Origin: Sipunculus nudus
Taxonomy: Eukaryota; Annelida; Sipuncula; Golfingiida; Sipunculidae
NCBI GenBank assembly: GCA_026874595.1
Contig: CM049314.1
Location: 56,902,300 to 56,966,299, forward strand
Direction: 5' to 3'
DNA length: 64,000 nt
Shown here: piece after piece, positions 38,201 through 49,535 of the stretch
Layout: every line of letters begins with the position of its first letter
How positions within the stretch are numbered: the stretch's first letter is position 1
Translations under genes and position numbers: made by a program
The notes under the pieces: generated by a model
Seen by the model: the letters and a program-made list of their open reading frames with translations, nothing else
Told to the model about the DNA's origin: nothing
Database searches by the model: none

Positions 38201-40258
38201 GTAAATTATATAGTTAAGTACATAATGATATGTGTGCCTTAAGTTCTTGAATGGATATTGCATTCATCTTTTTTATACATCCTGTGTTCACTGTTTCGTA
38301 TTGTGTTAGAATTCATTCTAAATTTCTGCTGGAAGATCATACCGGTATGAAAGTGTACGTTAGCCTACAGATTTTGTCAGGATTATACAGATGTACATGT
38401 AGTTGAAAACCATTGATTAGATCAGTTTTTTCTTCTAGTTTGTTAGGCTTTTATGTTGTTTTGTTTTCAACAGTTATTACCTTGCATACATTGGCTATTG
38501 ATGTTTGTTTGCTCCATGTTTTTTTTTTCTGATGTGTTCAGAGAAATATATGGAAGTAGAATGCGCCTAAAGATATGTAATCATTACATGAAGTCTGAGT
38601 TGTTCATGTTGTAGTTTTGAACAATTACCTTAAATACATTAAGTATTACCTGATTTTACCAAAATTGCCTTCTTTATAAAGTGTAAGAGATACATATTTG
38701 TATATTTTAAGTGTCAACAGATAATTTGCTTTTGAGTAGTGTATCTTTCCAAGTTTTCGCTTTGACTTTGTCAACTTAGAGGAATAGCCTGAGACATTAA
38801 AATCATTTTAAAGTATGAGTCAGGAACGTTGCCTGGAGGCCATATTTGATTAATGCAAACTTAGTACTGTAAGTTGATCAATTAATATTATTTTGGTAGT
38901 CTTCTAATATGTGCATCCAAACATATTTCCTAGACGAATGAAAACAAAATAATGCGTGTTGCAATTTGTGGAAGGTCGTTTCCATATAATGACTGTTCTA
39001 ATAGGCGGTCTGGGTTTTTGGGTTTTTCGGGCCGGCCAAAAATTGGAGTACATGAAGCATCAAGCAGGCTGTGTCAGCATTTCATTCTGTCCAGGGATTC
39101 GTTCTTGTAATGATTTTAAATATAAAATGAATTGTTTCAATAAATGTTTACAGGTTCATGAAACATTTAGTCAGGCTGCTACTAGCTACAAGATAATAAA
39201 AATTCCCTAAAACAACAATATTCAACCGTTTAATCGCTCATATTACATTTCTAAAGAGTGTATGTCACCCCTCTCATCAACTATCGTTAGCAAAGTTCTT
39301 ATTAAATTATTGTCCCATACAAGTGCTTCTTCACTAGTTGGCATAAATCCAATATGTTACAAGGTCAAAGTAAATGTCAATACTGATTGGATAGATACCA
39401 TCAAACCCACTATGCTATTTATTAACTATAATGAACATTACATCACAAACTTTGGTATACAGTTTACCTACTTGAATCGAACAATCTATGTTCACGACCA
39501 GTCTAGGAAAACAATGAAATAAAATCTTCTTAGATTTATATGCTACATGATAGATTAACTAGGGCTGCAAGCGTATGAGCCACCTGGTGGCCGTACTGCT
39601 CAACTTCACAGCTTTTTTTAAGGTTTGAAGGGGTTTGCTTCCATCGGTGTTTCTTCTACCATGTTTCTTCTCCTTGCTTATGGGTTTTGTCGTGCATGCG
39701 TAAGGTCAGGCCCCTAGTCGGGCAGTATTGTTATGGTAAACAGTCACAGGAAGATTGTGTTTATTCAGGTTCAGAAATATGAGACGTATGGAACTTTTGT
39801 AGTCCACCAGAAATAAATAATAGCGTGAGCTTATACACATATCATTGCAAATGACTATATACCTTCAAAAGAATGAGTAACGTTTGTATTGCTACCAGGT
39901 TAATAATAAAATGTGCTAATGCCCTTGACAATCAACACATGATTCACACGACAGAAATCTCGACACAATTCCAACACAATTATCGAAATTAATTCTGTCC
40001 TACTTTCTTTATGGTAACGTAAGTAACTGCTGAATCGAAATATACCAATGCTGATGCAGATGGTAACAAATGGACAACACATTTGCTGATACAAGAAGAT
40101 CAAAAGCAAGTAAATAACAGAAAAGGGGTAAAGTTTGGTTTTCTAAAACTCTTAAAATGCTTAAATGAAAATTTGTAAAAATGGGTAATACCATACAAAA
40201 ATAACTCATAGAATAAGTAATTGCATGTGACATATCGTTTTCACAACATAACAAAAAG
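35243..40258. other. Intergenic, AT-rich, no supported gene
   Basis: No domain-bearing frame. At about 35490-35522, AACAAGGGACCCATGGGTCAAAGCGCTCAGCTGA resembles, in reverse, the end of the longer repeat described at 49536-52060, so a remnant of that family may be here. A perfect 11-bp palindrome CCACCTGGTGG lies in 39580-39592. The part just below 40258 would hold the 3' untranslated region of the minus-strand synthetase, but I could not identify a clear poly(A) signal. Confidence 0.4.
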
Positions 40259-41934
40259 TCAAGCTTGCAATTTAACCACTTCATTTACAAGAGAAGAGCA
40301 AATGGTTTTTAATTCTTTCCTCGATACTTTACCGGATGGAAGCCTCGGGAATTCGTCGAGGAGTACGGCATATTTCGGTGCCATGTTTATCCCATCTTTT
40401 CCATTTTTGAATTTGTCTTCGCCCCATCGGAGTACCTCGTTTGCGGTAAAACATTTCTCTCCGCTTGGAATAACACAGGCACAGATTTCCTCACCCAGCC
40501 GTTCATCAGGAACGCCAATCACCTGCACAGCCTTGATTTCAGGGTGTTCAGCCAAACGTTTTTCAATATACGATGGCTGTAATTTGAAACCAGCTCGTGT
40601 GATTAATTCTGATTTCCTGTCTACAATTTTTATTCTCCCGTAGGTGTCCATCACCGCCAAATCTCCCGTTTGAAACCAGCCTTCTGGTGACCCAATTGCG
40701 TGTTTCCCTGTCGAGTGAAGGTATCCTGAAGACATAAAGGGAGTCCGTATGAAAAGTTCACCACCTCTCCACGATGCAGCAATACATTATTTTCATCGAC
40801 CAGTTTCATTTCCAAGCCTGGTAACGGGGATCCGATGAAACCATCAGCAAGCGGACTAGAATCTTTCGGTGTGATAATTCCATACATAGTCTCTGTAGTA
40901 CCATAAGCATTCACCAGTTTTGCTCCTGGAAGAATCTGCTTGAAATTTTCTCCAAATGATTGGTTCAACATTTGGCCGGCTGTTATACAAAGCCTTAAAC
41001 ACTTTAAACTGTGTCGCGATATCTCTGGGTTTCTTATGATGTCAAACAAGATATAGCCGAATGTGAAGGCGACAGTGCATTTTTCCCATTCGATGATGTT
41101 ACAAATGCAGTGTATATCGGTCTTCGAAACATGCGTATCGACACACACACAAACTATGTCCGACACAAGGAACCAAAAAAGTGTCGGAAAAGATGAATTA
41201 TGTGCGATTGACCTATCGCTAAAATAAATGTCTGTTCTATTTAGTCCAAGTTCTTCAGCAAGAACTAATGAGTTATTGAAGATCTGAAAATGACTGTAAG
41301 CAACAACTTTTGGATTTCCAGTGCTTCCTGACGTGAAAAATACCAAGGCATCAGAATCAGGGTTGTTCAGTCTTTGTAAAAAACCTTCATTTAGGAACTT
41401 CGCTGTCTTCTGAAGTTTGGAAAGAGGAGTGATGCTGCAATTTTTCAATTCTGTTTGCATTTTACCATATGCTATTAAGCATAAGTCTGGTAAAAATAAG
41501 GCGAGTTTCTCAAGCTCGTCAAGTTTCATATAAACCCACTGGAAAAAGAAACATTTGCAATTTGTTTCTGTAAGCACTTTCTTGAGCTGCTCACAGCTAT
41601 CAATATCGTGGGGGAGAAACACGACCGCACCTCCTAACTCGAACACAGCCGACACAATCATGAACGTCTCTCGGCTGTTAGCCCCGACCACTGCTACTCG
41701 AAGTTTTTCGTCGTAGTCATGGTGTCTTGTCAAGCTTCGTAAGCCGTTTGCTATTTCCTTTGACTCTTTGTATAGCTCTGCGAATGTTAGTGCATCCTTT
41801 GTCATATCATCTTTGTAAATAACAACTGCCTCCTTGCTTGGACTTTCTTTATATCGTTTCAACAGAAGATCCGAAAATGTGGCATAGAAAAATTTGCTTG
41901 TAGATGGGGTGTGAATGTAACTTAAGCCTTCCAT
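40259..41934 (-). CDS. Acyl-CoA synthetase (AMP-dependent), single coding exon with one frameshift
   Basis: An adenylate-forming enzyme expected to join a carboxylic acid to CoA through an acyl-AMP intermediate. From ATG at 41934 the frame runs 390 codons to HRGE, with the P-loop TSGSTGNPKVV (residues 201-211), NAYGTTETMYG (acyl-AMP binding, 342-352) and a start free of a signal peptide. Near 40764 the frame shifts. The rest continues in another frame with GELFIRTPFMSSGY, GWFQTGDLAVMDTYGRIKIVDRKSELI (hinge and C-terminal core) and PRLPSGKVSRKELK (catalytic Lys), ending at TGA 40259. One missing G in GAGGTGGTGAAC would account for the shift. The two parts together span about 558 codons, normal for the family. 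All core motifs look intact, so the lesion is either recent or a sequence error. The C-terminus (KLQA) has no peroxisomal SKL-type signal. The closest relatives I recall are ACSF2/4-coumarate-CoA ligase-like proteins, and the substrate is unknown. Confidence 0.82.
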
Positions 41935-42027
41935 ATTTTAGTGAAAATGTATCTCATTAACTCACCTTATGTACGGTTTCTTATTCGAGCAAACGTAATG
42001 CCTATTTACTTCATGTGAAACCCGTAG

Positions 42028-42138
42028 CTGAAATAATACAGGAGCTCATTCCTTGCAATCAGTCTGCTTAGCTCTCCTCTGTGAAGCATGGCCTTCCGGT
42101 TAGGTTATGAATAACATGATACTTAGTATAAATCTCAC
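42028..42138 (-). other. Candidate 5'-UTR intron of the minus-strand synthetase
   Basis: On the minus strand a strong donor CAG|GTGAGA occurs at 42139/42138 and a strong acceptor TATTATTTCAG at 42028. They enclose 111 bases upstream of the start codon at 41934. If used, the gene is not a simple retrocopy even though its coding part has no intron. Only transcript data could confirm it. Confidence 0.4.
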
Positions 42139-42247
42139 CTGCGTAGTTCTATTTTCGCCCAGGAACAGTCTGGTTACTTCGTTGCTACAGTCTGCAGCGC
42201 TGACACATAGTGAACAAGTGCCGGGCGCTACAGCCTCCGGCGGGGAT

Positions 42248-42261
42248 AGTATATATACTAT
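42248..42261 (-). promoter_or_regulatory. Candidate TATA box of the minus-strand synthetase
   Basis: AGTATATATACT on the minus strand lies about 110 bases before the candidate 5'-UTR donor, in locally GC-rich DNA. The GC-rich setting makes it less likely to be chance than the many AT motifs elsewhere. Transcription would begin near 42220. Confidence 0.35.
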
Positions 42262-42924
42262 GCAAGTTTTGTACGGATCGTTGCAAACCCTCAGACACGT
42301 ATATGCCTTGTGTAGCTTGGGGTCAAAACCCCAACATATCATTGATACAGATGCTAAGACTATGTTGGCACCAAACCTTTCGCTGAATGATCAGTATGTA
42401 AGAAAGTTTGGGCACTTAGCCTGAATGAAATCAGATATTGCTTCGTCTCCGTCGGGCTGCAGGAGTCTTCTGGTTGGACCAGCCAATATGAATTAAGCAT
42501 CGTTGACAACACCGCGATGTATGATGAGAAGGATGCTTATGAAAATGAGGGTATATCCTCGTGCATGGCACTGGCATTCCTTATTGGAGGGGAGGCGTTT
42601 ATTTGCATAGATTGCCAAATTAATTTGCATGGAATTCCTTTTCCGTCGATATCTTGTTACGCATGCGCGTATACAACTCCCGCGTGGAAGGATGGCAACA
42701 ACTTAACTCCGGGAGTACAAAGGATAAAAACATCTACAGGCGTACATAAAGGTGTTATATCGATATAATTTGATCTATATTTTAAGTTTATTTCTAAATG
42801 TAAATACGTGATTGCTGCTCAATTGCACAACAAGCACTGGTGTTCCTCTAAGTACCTTAGGGTTGACTCTCCCCGCCAGACTCCTTCACAGTTAAATGGA
42901 GTCGGTACGGGTCGGACTAGTTAC

Positions 42925-43022
42925 TTCGTACCATTCTTACTTCGTTCTTTGCAACTTCGTACCACTATAAATTCGTACTTTAACTACCCTCTCCGCTTCG
43001 TACCATCGCGACTTCGTACCCA
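42925..43022. repeat. Cluster of short ACTTCGTACCA repeats
   Basis: ACTTCGTACCA or close variants (TACTTCGTTC, AATTCGTACT, GCTTCGTACCA) occur about six times in 98 bases, at irregular spacing of 12-24 bp. This is a degenerate short tandem repeat or a cluster of binding sites, about 1 kb upstream of the minus-strand synthetase start. Confidence 0.55.
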
Positions 43023-43217
43023 CGTCCCTGACAGTGAAGTTTAAGCAAGTTGCACTGATAAAAAAATCTCCAATAAGAAATTCACTATTTTGTATCCAAA
43101 ACATGACACTCAACAAAGACTTATATACTTACAACATACTTACAAATGCTTAATCTACTTCCTTTGTATATATTATAGTTTTAGCATAAAATAAAACTTT
43201 TCTCTGCCCCCACCCCC

Positions 43218-43250
<33 letters not shown>
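43218..43250. repeat. (TC)n microsatellite
   Basis: Tract of CT units ending in CATAACA, next to a C-rich stretch. Confidence 0.85.
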
Positions 43251-43251
<1 letters not shown>

Positions 43252-43520
43252 ATAACACAACTGATGCAAACAAAAGAACAATATTAATGTGTATGGCTAT
43301 AAGAAAGGATTTATTATATGCTCTTGAAGCATTTAACTAATAAGTTATGTTATGTTTGTGTATGTTAAATAATTAAATATTTTAATATTATTAAAAGAAT
43401 TGCTTTTATCATCATGCTATTACATTAATATTTTAAAAAGGGTATGTCATTACCAGTGTGTAAAAAGGAAATATTAGTCCTTTTTTCTTTCTTACAGTCC
43501 TGCAAGGATAACAAATTTAA

Positions 43521-43787
43521 TTGATATATATGTATGCGTATATGTGTATGTATGTACATGTATATGTATATATAAATATGTGTGTATATGTATGTGTGTA
43601 TAATATGTATGTGTATAATGATTAATGTACATATAAGCACATGTATTTATTAATTTGAATATGTTTTAAAAATATTAGAGAAAAGCCAAATGAATTTTTT
43701 ATATACTTTCAAATAGGGAAAAGCAATTTTAAACAATAGGGTGGCTGTTATTATTGTTATTTTATTATTATTAATATGATTATTATT

Positions 43788-43818
<31 letters not shown>

Positions 43819-43825
43819 TTATTAT
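43521..43825. repeat. TATG-rich and (TTA)n simple repeats
   Basis: A mixed TATG/TATA stretch (43521-43620) is followed by an interrupted (TTA)n tract (43748-43825). Confidence 0.85.
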
Positions 43826-44229
43826 GAATTAATCTGTAAGAACAGGCATCTTAATTTCACTATAAACTTGGTTTCTCAATATAGAATTCATTTAAATTTA
43901 TTTAATCTAATTAACATTAATTTTATAGAAATAAGGTGAAGAAATATTCAAATGTGAATTTAAAGGGAAAAGAAACAAAAAAAAGAAACAGTCAATTTTG
44001 ATGTTCAGTTAAACGAGATGAATAGAAATATATTAAGAAAAACTTACAGATATGCCCTCTATAGATATTTACGTTTATTTTGTATTTTTAGTGGTGGAAA
44101 TTTCAACAATACATTGACAGATAAAAGTACGTTAAATATAATTGTTAGAGGTTTAAGAAATTTAAAAAAAAGATCAATTTTACTTGGGCAAGGAAACAAA
44201 AGGCTGGGATAATTATGTTACACCAACCC

Positions 44230-46300
44230 TATAATGAACTACCATATGGAATCACATGGAATTATGATTTGGGAGGACAGGTTATGACTCATTGTGGTAG
44301 ACATTAGAGAGGGGTAACATGTAATTTGTAAAAAGTTGCTTGTCTTAACATTAAACTTTGATCTATATGATATATGGAGGATAAATATCCAGAATTATAT
44401 CAGTATACATGGAGACAGGCTTCAATGTAAATATATACTGGAATAGATTATTCTCTTACACCGTCAAAATTACATAATAAAGTTTCAGATGTTACAACTA
44501 TTCCTGCCTATAAATCAGATCATTCAGGAGTTATTTTATTCAAAGAAGCTATAACAGAGAGAAGGGGTAGAGGTTATTGCAATTGTAATTATAACCTTCT
44601 AAAGGATAAGATATATATATAGATGATGTATTCAAAATTAGAAGAAACGGTGAAGAAAGATTATTATATCAATCAAAATTTACATTTGGCATTTCTTAAA
44701 TATAAAATTAGGAAAGAAACAATTCAATATTTTTTTAAAAAGTATATATCGAGAAACGAGATATACGAGAGAAAAAAATATGCATAGTTGGAGAACAACA
44801 AGAGTTAGAATATAAAGAGAATGAAACAGACAGATTTGTACACTTGAAAAAAGAAATGCAAGAATTATATGAAACAAAAACTAAAGGAATAATAACCAGA
44901 GCAAATATTAGATGGGCTGATAAAGGAGAAAAAGTACCAAATATTTTTATAATATAGAAAAAAAAGAAAATAGTACAAGGAAACGTATAAAAGTAGATGA
45001 TGAGGGACACATTATAACTGGCAGAATAAAAAATTAGATAAAAAAGGATAAAAATGGTATGCTTCTTACAAATCTACAATAGATCAAATAGAGAAAAATT
45101 ACTTCTGTAAAAATAAAGATATTCATAAGCTCACAGATGCATAACCAAAAACAACATTTGAAGGATACTTGTGAGCTGAAGAATGTTTTTAAGTTATGAA
45201 AACTTTTTTTTAAATAAGTCACCGGGAAATGGTAGTCTGAGCGTTGAATGTTTTACTAGTTTGTGGGAAAACTTGGGATGGTTAATGGTTGAAAGCTTTA
45301 ACTTTTCTTTAGAAACTGGAAGTCTACCTCCCGCACAAAAACAAGCTGTCATCGTTTTGTTTGAGGAGAAAGATAAAGACTAAAATAAAGAACCGGCGCC
45401 TAATTTCCTTATAGAATATTGGTTACATAATTATGAAAAAAGCACTATCCTTTAGATTAAAAGATATTTTATCAAAATTTGTCCACCACCACCCCCCCCC
45501 CCCCCCCCCGAAAGTCAGCATGGCTTTATGAAACATTCATCTATTACAAAAGCAGTCAGAATTATTTTGGATGCTAATCAAAGAAATCTCAACGGAATAA
45601 TAATCACAACAGACTTTGAGAAGGCTGTTGACACATTAGAATGGAGTTTTATTTATGATACACTTACATGTTTAAATTTTGAGAACAGCTTTATAAAACT
45701 GGTGAAATTGTTTTACAGTAATGTTGAAGCTTGTATAATGAATAATGGTCACTCATCAGGTTATTTTATAACTGAAAGAGGAGTAAGACAAGGAGATCCA
45801 CCCTCACCTTACATTTTCATCTTATGTTTAGAAATGATAGCTGTCTATATCTATACGTAGCTATTCACAAATAAATGGTATAAATATAATGGAGAAAATA
45901 ATTGAAACTAGTATGATGTGCAGATAATACAACTGATATTGTTTAGAATCTAAACTCTGCTAAAGTTGTATAATATTCGACCTAAACTATGTAAAAACAA
46001 AAAGATAAGTGAGTTTAATATAAAATATAAGATTTTAAAGGTATTTCTAAATGAAAAACTTAATAAATGTGTTATTAGTAATGATCCATACTGCCATACA
46101 GCTTTTGAAAATATCAACCATTTCTTTTTTTATTGTTCAGTTGCCAATTATTTTGGAGAGCAGTTAGTGGTTTATGTAGAATATCAGCAATTTTTTAACA
46201 GAAAAAAAATGTTATCTAAGAGAAGACTATTTTCCGTGTTAATGCATCATGCTTTGTACGTAATAGGGTCCCTTTCCAATAAAGAAATTAATGAATAACT
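44230..46300 (+). pseudogene. Tx1/L1-like LINE remnant with an internal deletion
   Basis: From about 44370 the plus strand reads an endonuclease end (YTWRQASM, TGIDYSL, SDHSGVILF, then RGRGYCNCNYNLLKD). The reverse transcriptase follows: NKSPGNGSLSVECF (45183 on), SLETGSLPPAQKQAVIVLFEEKDKD, QHGFMKHSSITKAVRIILDA, TDFEKAVDTLEWSFIYDTL (motif A) and RGVRQGDPPSPYIFILCLEM (motif B, 45860). The YxDD active-site region is missing or unreadable. The sequence then jumps to a C-terminal segment FNIKYKILKVFLNEKL...HTAFENINHFFFYC (45966-46298). Several hundred codons are therefore missing between 45860 and 45990. A run of 18 C at 45492-45509 breaks the frame. The pattern (DFEKAFD, RQGCPLSP, H-F-F-C tail) is that of the L1/Tx1 group. 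The copy is dead. Confidence 0.72.
45492..45509. repeat. Poly(C) tract inside the LINE
   Basis: Eighteen consecutive C interrupt the reverse transcriptase of the Tx1/L1-like remnant. A similar run occurs at about 50897-50908. Confidence 0.9.
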
Positions 46301-46571
46301 GTTTCTGTGTGTTATTATTCCTGTTTTCGGGATTTCATAACGTTGATAAAAACTTAAAAACTCTTACCCCAGAGACTTACATTTTTCTAGCTGTTATTTC
46401 GTGCGTACCGAGAGCTCTCTTTTAAATATCTCTCCCAGGTGCCGTTTTCTTTTTACAAACTTCAGCGAGTAGTATCTGACAAGGAACTGTTTTTGGTTAG
46501 TGGGATAATTAATATGCTGAAACCAGCCGATTACTTTTCGGCTGACTTAAACTTAGTAGTAACTCAGTTTG

Positions 46572-46574
<3 letters not shown>

Positions 46575-46628
<54 letters not shown>
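46575..46628. repeat. (AT)n microsatellite
   Basis: Pure tract of about 27 units, inside segment 1 of the composite element. The matching place in copy 2 has only a short AT-rich stretch (TTATATAAAA), so it probably expanded here. Confidence 0.9.
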
Positions 46629-46633
<5 letters not shown>

Positions 46634-47133
46634 AGGAATGAACCCGCAATTAAAACATCATAACTGACACAGTGTATGATTTTCCGACTCGAAAAATTCA
46701 CTGTATACTCAGGAGACATGTATGATGTTTATAATAAGACCAGTCCAGTTCGTGGTGTACATTGATTAAAATTTATCAGGTCTTTAATGTCGACATAATA
46801 TATTGTGGTCTGTTTGATAAGATTTCTGAACCTGACAACGCTGCAGCTCATGAGAGCTAAAGCAAGAATGATGCCCAATCTGACAAGCAACATTGCATCC
46901 CATGCGGTTTCAATGGAATGGCGCCAGCTTGATATACTCGCCTAGCAACTGGGCGTGAGATGGTTTATGCAGCTGTAAGACGCTGTGGCTGAAACAATTG
47001 TTTTCGTTCCCTATCAAGAATATGTGTAATAGGTCACCTGTTTACACAATGTATAATGTTATACCGGGTCACAGGATGCATCTGGCATAAGGGAAAGACG
47101 TGTCCTCCTATTTGTTTACAAACACGAGATCTG

Positions 47134-47182
<49 letters not shown>

Positions 47183-47283
47183 ACATTTTTAATAATTAAT
47201 GGTACAGCCGTGTAAGTCTGTTGTCGCAGTGTAGGTAAATAGTAAGAGGGACGCCTTTGATAGAGGCTACTTATTTATTATTA

Positions 47284-47284
47284 T

Positions 47285-47335
<51 letters not shown>
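47284..47335. repeat. (AC)n(AT)n compound microsatellite
   Basis: About 11 AC units run into about 15 AT units, as at 28139. Confidence 0.9.
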
Positions 47336-47336
<1 letters not shown>

Positions 47337-48192
47337 CAAATGAAATAGTGTATATGGCATCACTGGTTTTGTGTTAGAGATAAAACTAACTAAGATCTTC
47401 GGGCACGCACGGTTTCACGGATAAATGTATTCTACGAAAACGTGACAGTAGGTGTTGCCTTCAGCCGCGTCTATGACAAAGCTATTTAAAATTCATAAAC
47501 ATGTTTAAAGCCGGATGATACATGTTTTCCTGAGTTATGTATAACTTTCACCAAAAATATATTTACGGATCGACGCTAAAACAACTGCATTAAAGTGGCG
47601 TCACTAGGCTTCTATACGAGATTAAGAGTTTCAAGATCTATAGACAAGCAAACTGTTAAGTGAATATGTCAACTTATCCTAAGATAAATGCATGATTGTA
47701 TTCTACAGACTTTAGTACTAGATAGCAGGTGACGTCAGCTATCATGTCACCTACCCAAGATGATGGATACAAAATTTCGAGCCCTTACATTGGACCACTT
47801 CTAAAATATGAGTGATTTTTCATTTTATTTTTTCAAACACACATTTTGACGACGCGAAAAAACCATTGCATATTGCGCCACCAGTCTTTTTAGCCAAATA
47901 CAGTGAACTGTTCCTTGGATATGTAACAGTATCAAAAAGAAAGGCGCACATATTCACTGAACACTTACGGTTGTCGAATCTCCAAATTATGACACCCCAA
48001 CCGGGTGTCGGAGGGTGAAAAGCCTATGTTTTTTATGACAAAGCATTAAACTGCCACAGGCAAGTACATGTTTAGTAAGAGTACATGTTGACCCTCCGTG
48101 AAGTGTCAGGCCTTGAGCAGCTACATGGCAGCGCGACAAGATATATATAATTATATATATATATTTTATCTTATATCTTATATCTGTAATCT

Positions 48193-48248
<56 letters not shown>

Positions 48249-48515
48249 TGTTTATCTCGTCCAAGTATCTGTTTTTTATTACATTCTGCAATTTGGTTAA
48301 AAAGGATAAAAGGGGTGGTGGTTAGCAAATCTATTTAGGAGGGGTTTTTATGTGTAAGGTGTAATTTTTATAATGTTTACATACCGATACCCAATGATCA
48401 TAGTCATCCGTGTAGAAATTGTATTTTTTTAACTGGCCTGGAGAAGGAGAATACAGCTGACATTAGGGAATCGCCTCGCCGCCAGGTAACTATTAATTTC
48501 TTTCACTCTTCATGT

Positions 48516-48516
<1 letters not shown>

Positions 48517-48592
<76 letters not shown>

Positions 48593-48609
48593 CAGAGAGA
48601 GAGAGAGAG
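48517..48609. repeat. (AT)n(GA)n compound microsatellite
   Basis: About 36 AT units are followed by an interrupted GA tract. It is the longest AT run in the window. Confidence 0.9.
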
Positions 48610-49535
48610 TATAGAACATTTAATGATATGACCATACTTAATGTAAATTCAATGTAGTTAATATTTGGTATCAGTACTTAATATTATTGACAAGTGGATG
48701 GCCTTTCAAGCGAATAGCGACAAAATTCGACCCCAACAGGGCATGCAAAACACGCTGAACTGGAAGACGCTCTTTTCATGTGGTTCTAAAGTTATGTTTG
48801 ACCACAACGCTGTTATCAGTGACGAAACTCTACTGCGGACGGCTTAGAAAAATCCATGAACATCAAAACAACATAACTAGATACCAGACAGATTTGCCTG
48901 CATTCTTTAAAAGTAAATCATGATTACAAACAAGTTCTCCAACAAACATCCAAGTCACCTTGTATCTTGATCTTCCGTCACATTTAGTGATTTGCCAATC
49001 CGATAATCTTAATATATATATATATATATAGCATAGCATAGCTCGTGCTTGTAAACAAATAGGAATTCCCTTTTGCCAAGGTGTATCATCTTGCACGTTA
49101 TAACATTATTCATTATGTGAACAGGTGTTACCTACTAAACATATTCCTGAAAGCGAGCCAAAAACATTTTCTTTGCCCATTGCGTCTTGCGGCTTCAGGA
49201 ACCATCACACGCCCGGTTAACGGATCATAATATAAATAATCTCCAAAAAACTGCAAGAAATTGTTTTATGGTGATCTTCTGTACTATAGGACCAATAATA
49301 TATATCAAAAGTTTACCGAAATTGGACTCCCGGAAAATTGTTATTTTCAAAATGGCGTTCCAGATGGCGATCAAGGCCTTCAGATGGTCATAAATCATTA
49401 AGTATTTCAGTATCTACTACTAAGTTTTTGGGGTCTAGAAATCCATTGGAACAAAAAAAACATCATTACGTAATTTGTATTACTGGCAAATCAAAGATTG
49501 CGTCAAGAATTGCCGCCATGTAAAACAATTGCCAT

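Larger units (their letters stand above)
46966..49189. other. Insertion within the composite element, rich in microsatellites
   Basis: This segment is missing from the homologous place in copy 2 (about 56320). It holds (AT)n at 47136-47179, (AC)n(AT)n at 47284-47335, (AT)n at 48198-48243, (AT)n(GA)n at 48517-48609 and a short (AT)n near 49014. No gene is supported. Confidence 0.5.
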
